This document shows, one piece after another, positions 6,648 through 8,471 of a stretch of DNA of 8,471 nucleotides. Every line of letters begins with the position of its first letter. Positions within the stretch are counted from its first letter, which is position 1. Source of the DNA: Betaproteobacteria bacterium (lineage in GTDB: Bacteria; Pseudomonadota; Gammaproteobacteria; Burkholderiales; Rhodocyclaceae); the NCBI GenBank assembly GCA_028868235.1, contig JAGWUW010000091.1:1-8471 (forward strand). The letters run 5' to 3'. Position numbers and translations under genes: made by a program. The notes beneath the pieces are model-generated. The model did not search any database, was not told the origin of the DNA, and saw only the letters and a list, made by a program, of their open reading frames with translations.

Positions 6648-7637
6648 ATGCAGATTGATCTGCGTACCGTGGCCATCAAGCCATTGCGCCACACCTTCGA
6701 CCACTTGGTCGAGCGCTTCGGCGACAAGCCGGCCAGCCGCTATCAAGAGGGCAGCTACAACATCCAGCAGGAAAGCATTTTCCACTACCGGCCGACCTGG
6801 GACGCTGAGCGCGTTCTGTTCGATAAGAAGCGCACCAAAATCCAGATGAAGGACTGGTATGCCCTGAAGGACCCGCGCCAGTACTACTACGGCTCCTACA
6901 CCATTGCCCGCGCCCGCCAGCAGGAGGCTGCCGAGTCGAGCTTCGAGATGATTGAGGATCGCGGTCTGGCCGAACTGATTCCGGCTGAGCTGAAGCAGAT
7001 CGCCCTTGATGTCTTGGTGCCGATGCGCCATGTCGAGTGGGGCGGCAACATGGGCAACTCCTATATCACTGCCTACGGTTACGGCACGGTAATTACCCAG
7101 CCCTGTCTGTATCACGCCATGGACCACCTTGGTGTGGCGCAGTACCTGACCCGCATCGGCCTGGTGCTCGATGGCCCGGACGCGCTCGATGCTGCCAAGG
7201 AGGCCTGGATGTCCAGCGCGGCCTGGCAGCCGATGCGTCGCCATGTCGAAAACCTGCTCGTACTGCAGGACTGGTTCGAGATTTTTGTTGCCCAGAACCT
7301 GGTCCTCGAAGGTCTGCTCAACCCAATGCTGTACGACTACCTGGATGCCCAATTCTCGGCCAAGGGGGGGACGGCCATCTCGATGATGACCCGCTTCATG
7401 GCCGAATGGTCGTCCGAAACCGCCAAGTGGGTCGATGCCCAGATCAAGACGGCGGCGGCCGAGTCGCCGGAGAACAAGGACCAACTCAGCGCCTGGATCA
7501 AGCACTACCGCTCGGCTACCCGCGAAGCGCTCGCCCCGATAGCCCAGCGTGCTTTCGGTGACAAGGCCGACGAGGTGCTGACCGATCTTATTTCTGAATT
7601 CAATGCCCGCTGCGCCAAGCTCGGCTTGGCTGTCTAG
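6648..7637 (+). CDS. dmpL: Phenol hydroxylase component P1, oxygenase beta subunit
   Basis: A 329-residue structural subunit of the soluble (alpha-beta-gamma)2 diiron oxygenase that converts phenol to catechol with O2 and NADH. It is close in length and wording to DmpL (about 331 residues): start MQIDLRTVAIKPLRHTF, RYQEGSYNIQQ, the WYALKDPRQYYYGSYTIARARQ block, and RHVEWGGNMGNSYITAYGYG. The beta subunit is helical like alpha but carries no EXXH diiron site, as seen here. AGGAG lies seven bases before the ATG. The stop TAG at 7635-7637 is part of the TAGGAG ribosome binding site of dmpM, so expression of the two is likely coupled. Confidence 0.96.
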   Translation: MQIDLRTVAIKPLRHTFDHLVERFGDKPASRYQEGSYNIQQESIFHYRPTWDAERVLFDKKRTKIQMKDWYALKDPRQYYYGSYTIARARQQEAAESSFEMIEDRGLAELIPAELKQIALDVLVPMRHVEWGGNMGNSYITAYGYGTVITQPCLYHAMDHLGVAQYLTRIGLVLDGPDALDAAKEAWMSSAAWQPMRRHVENLLVLQDWFEIFVAQNLVLEGLLNPMLYDYLDAQFSAKGGTAISMMTRFMAEWSSETAKWVDAQIKTAAAESPENKDQLSAWIKHYRSATREALAPIAQRAFGDKADEVLTDLISEFNARCAKLGLAV

Positions 7638-7645
7638 GAGTATCC

Positions 7646-7915
7646 ATGTCTACCGTATTCATCGCTTTTCAAACTAACGAAGACACCCGTCCCATCGTCG
7701 AGTCCATCCTCGCCGACAACCCGCATGCCGTGCTCGATGAGCAACCGGCCATGGTCAAGATCAATGCCGAGGGCAAGCTGGTCATCAAGCGCGAGTCCAT
7801 CGAGGAACGCATCGGCCGCGACTTCGACTTGCAGGAGCTGCAGATCAACCTGATCACCCTGTCCGGGAATATCGACGAAGACGATGACCAGTTCACGCTG
7901 GCCTGGAAAAACTGA
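7646..7915 (+). CDS. dmpM: Phenol hydroxylase component P2, regulatory (effector) protein
   Basis: An 89-residue cofactor-free coupling protein of the MmoB/DmpM family. It binds the oxygenase alpha subunit near the diiron site and is needed for productive turnover. The start MSTVFIAFQTNEDTRPIVESI and the block AMVKINAEGKLVIKRESIEE follow DmpM, as does the acidic tail region (GNIDEDDDQFTLAW). Length equals the family norm of about 90. It starts eight bases after the dmpL stop and ends 14 bases before dmpN, in the standard order of these operons. Confidence 0.95.
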   Translation: MSTVFIAFQTNEDTRPIVESILADNPHAVLDEQPAMVKINAEGKLVIKRESIEERIGRDFDLQELQINLITLSGNIDEDDDQFTLAWKN

Positions 7916-7929
7916 GCAAGGAGACTCTC

Positions 7930-8471
7930 ATGGATATGAAAGCCAACAAGAAGAAGCTGGGCCTCAAGGAAAAATACGCCCACATGACGCGCGGCTTGGG
8001 GTGGGACACCACCTACCAGCCGATGGACAAGGTGTTCCCCCAGGCCACCTTCGAAGGCATCAAGATTCACGACTGGGAGAAGTGGGAAGATCCCTTCCGC
8101 CTGACCATGGATGCCTACTGGAAGTACCAGGCCGAGAAGGAGCGCAAGCTGTACGCCGTGCTCGACGCCTTCGCCCAGAACAACGGCCACCTCGGCATCA
8201 CCGACGCGCGTTACCTGAATGCCGTCAAGCTGTTCCTGACCGGCATCTCTCCGCTCGAATATGTCGCCCACCGCGGTTTTGCCGCGGCCGGCCGTAACTT
8301 CCCGGGCGTCGGCCCGCGCGTTGCCTGCCTGATGCAGTCGATCGACGAAATCCGTCACGCCCAGACCCAGATCCACGCCCTGTCGAACTACAACAAGTTC
8401 TATGAAGGCTTCCACGCCGGTGCGGCCCACCAGATCGAACGCATCTGGTACCTGTCGGTGCCCAAGTCCTT
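7930..8471 (+). CDS. dmpN: Phenol hydroxylase component P3, diiron alpha subunit (5' part)
   Basis: Catalytic large subunit of the phenol hydroxylase; 180 of about 510 residues are visible before the right edge. The start MDMKANKKKLGLKEKYAHMTRGLGWD is followed by the conserved DPFRLTMDAYWKYQAEKE segment. The first half of the carboxylate-bridged diiron site is intact: Glu110 in SPLEYVAHRG, then Glu140 and His143 in DEIRHAQTQ, with the same spacing as in toluene/o-xylene monooxygenase (104, 134, 137). The second ligand set is off the window. AAGGAG stands six bases before the ATG at 7930. dmpO and dmpP (gamma subunit and FAD/2Fe-2S reductase) are expected downstream but cannot be seen. Confidence 0.96.
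   Translation, partial: MDMKANKKKLGLKEKYAHMTRGLGWDTTYQPMDKVFPQATFEGIKIHDWEKWEDPFRLTMDAYWKYQAEKERKLYAVLDAFAQNNGHLGITDARYLNAVKLFLTGISPLEYVAHRGFAAAGRNFPGVGPRVACLMQSIDEIRHAQTQIHALSNYNKFYEGFHAGAAHQIERIWYLSVPKS

Noticed and set aside
6174..7505. Long open frame (443 codons) on the minus strand opposite dmpK and dmpL
   Set aside because: It is antisense to two genes recognised with high confidence and covers the sigma-54 promoter; its translation is compositionally odd and matches no family. It is a high-GC shadow frame.
7669..8430. Minus-strand open frame of 253 codons opposite dmpM and dmpN
   Set aside because: Shadow of dmpM and dmpN; no ribosome binding site or family features.

Overview
The window is an aromatic-catabolism locus from a Gram-negative bacterium, most likely a betaproteobacterium of the Rhodocyclaceae/Comamonadaceae type (Dechloromonas-, Thauera- or Azoarcus-like). 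This is inferred from the high-GC codon use, the phenol hydroxylase gene order dmpKLMN with a divergent XylR/DmpR-type regulator, and the style of the proteins. No species marker is present.

Layout. (1) 1-1248, minus strand: a two-gene operon with an HpaI-type class II pyruvate aldolase first, then the 5' part of a catechol 2,3-dioxygenase that runs off the left edge. (2) 1249-1906: a 658-bp gap holding a likely promoter for that operon with a perfect ATAC-N7-GTAT LysR-type binding site, a doubtful 53-codon ORF with a strong ribosome binding site, and an inverted repeat. (3) 1907-3358, plus strand: a complete periplasmic DegP/DegQ/MucD serine protease, out of place functionally. (4) 3389-5981, minus strand: a LysR-family regulator directly downstream of a DmpR/MopR-type sigma-54 activator whose phenol-contacting and zinc residues are all present. 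(5) 5982-6341: the divergent control region with two DmpR-like upstream activating sites and a -24/-12 sigma-54 promoter. (6) 6342-8471, plus strand: dmpK, dmpL, dmpM and the first third of dmpN, subunits of a multicomponent phenol hydroxylase; the rest of the operon lies beyond the right edge.

How it works together (inference from families). Phenol binds DmpR, which sits at the paired sites and activates the sigma-54 promoter of dmpKLMN(OP); the hydroxylase makes catechol. Catechol 2,3-dioxygenase opens the ring by meta cleavage, and the HpaI-type aldolase probably performs the final retro-aldol step to pyruvate and an aldehyde. The LysR protein, co-transcribed with dmpR, is a good candidate for controlling the aldolase-dioxygenase operon, because a BenM/CatM-like site sits at about -66 from that operon's predicted start. 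I found no wholly new system. The parts most worth a second look are this inferred two-tier control, the HpaI-type aldolase paired with the dioxygenase, and the embedded protease with its odd upstream ORF.
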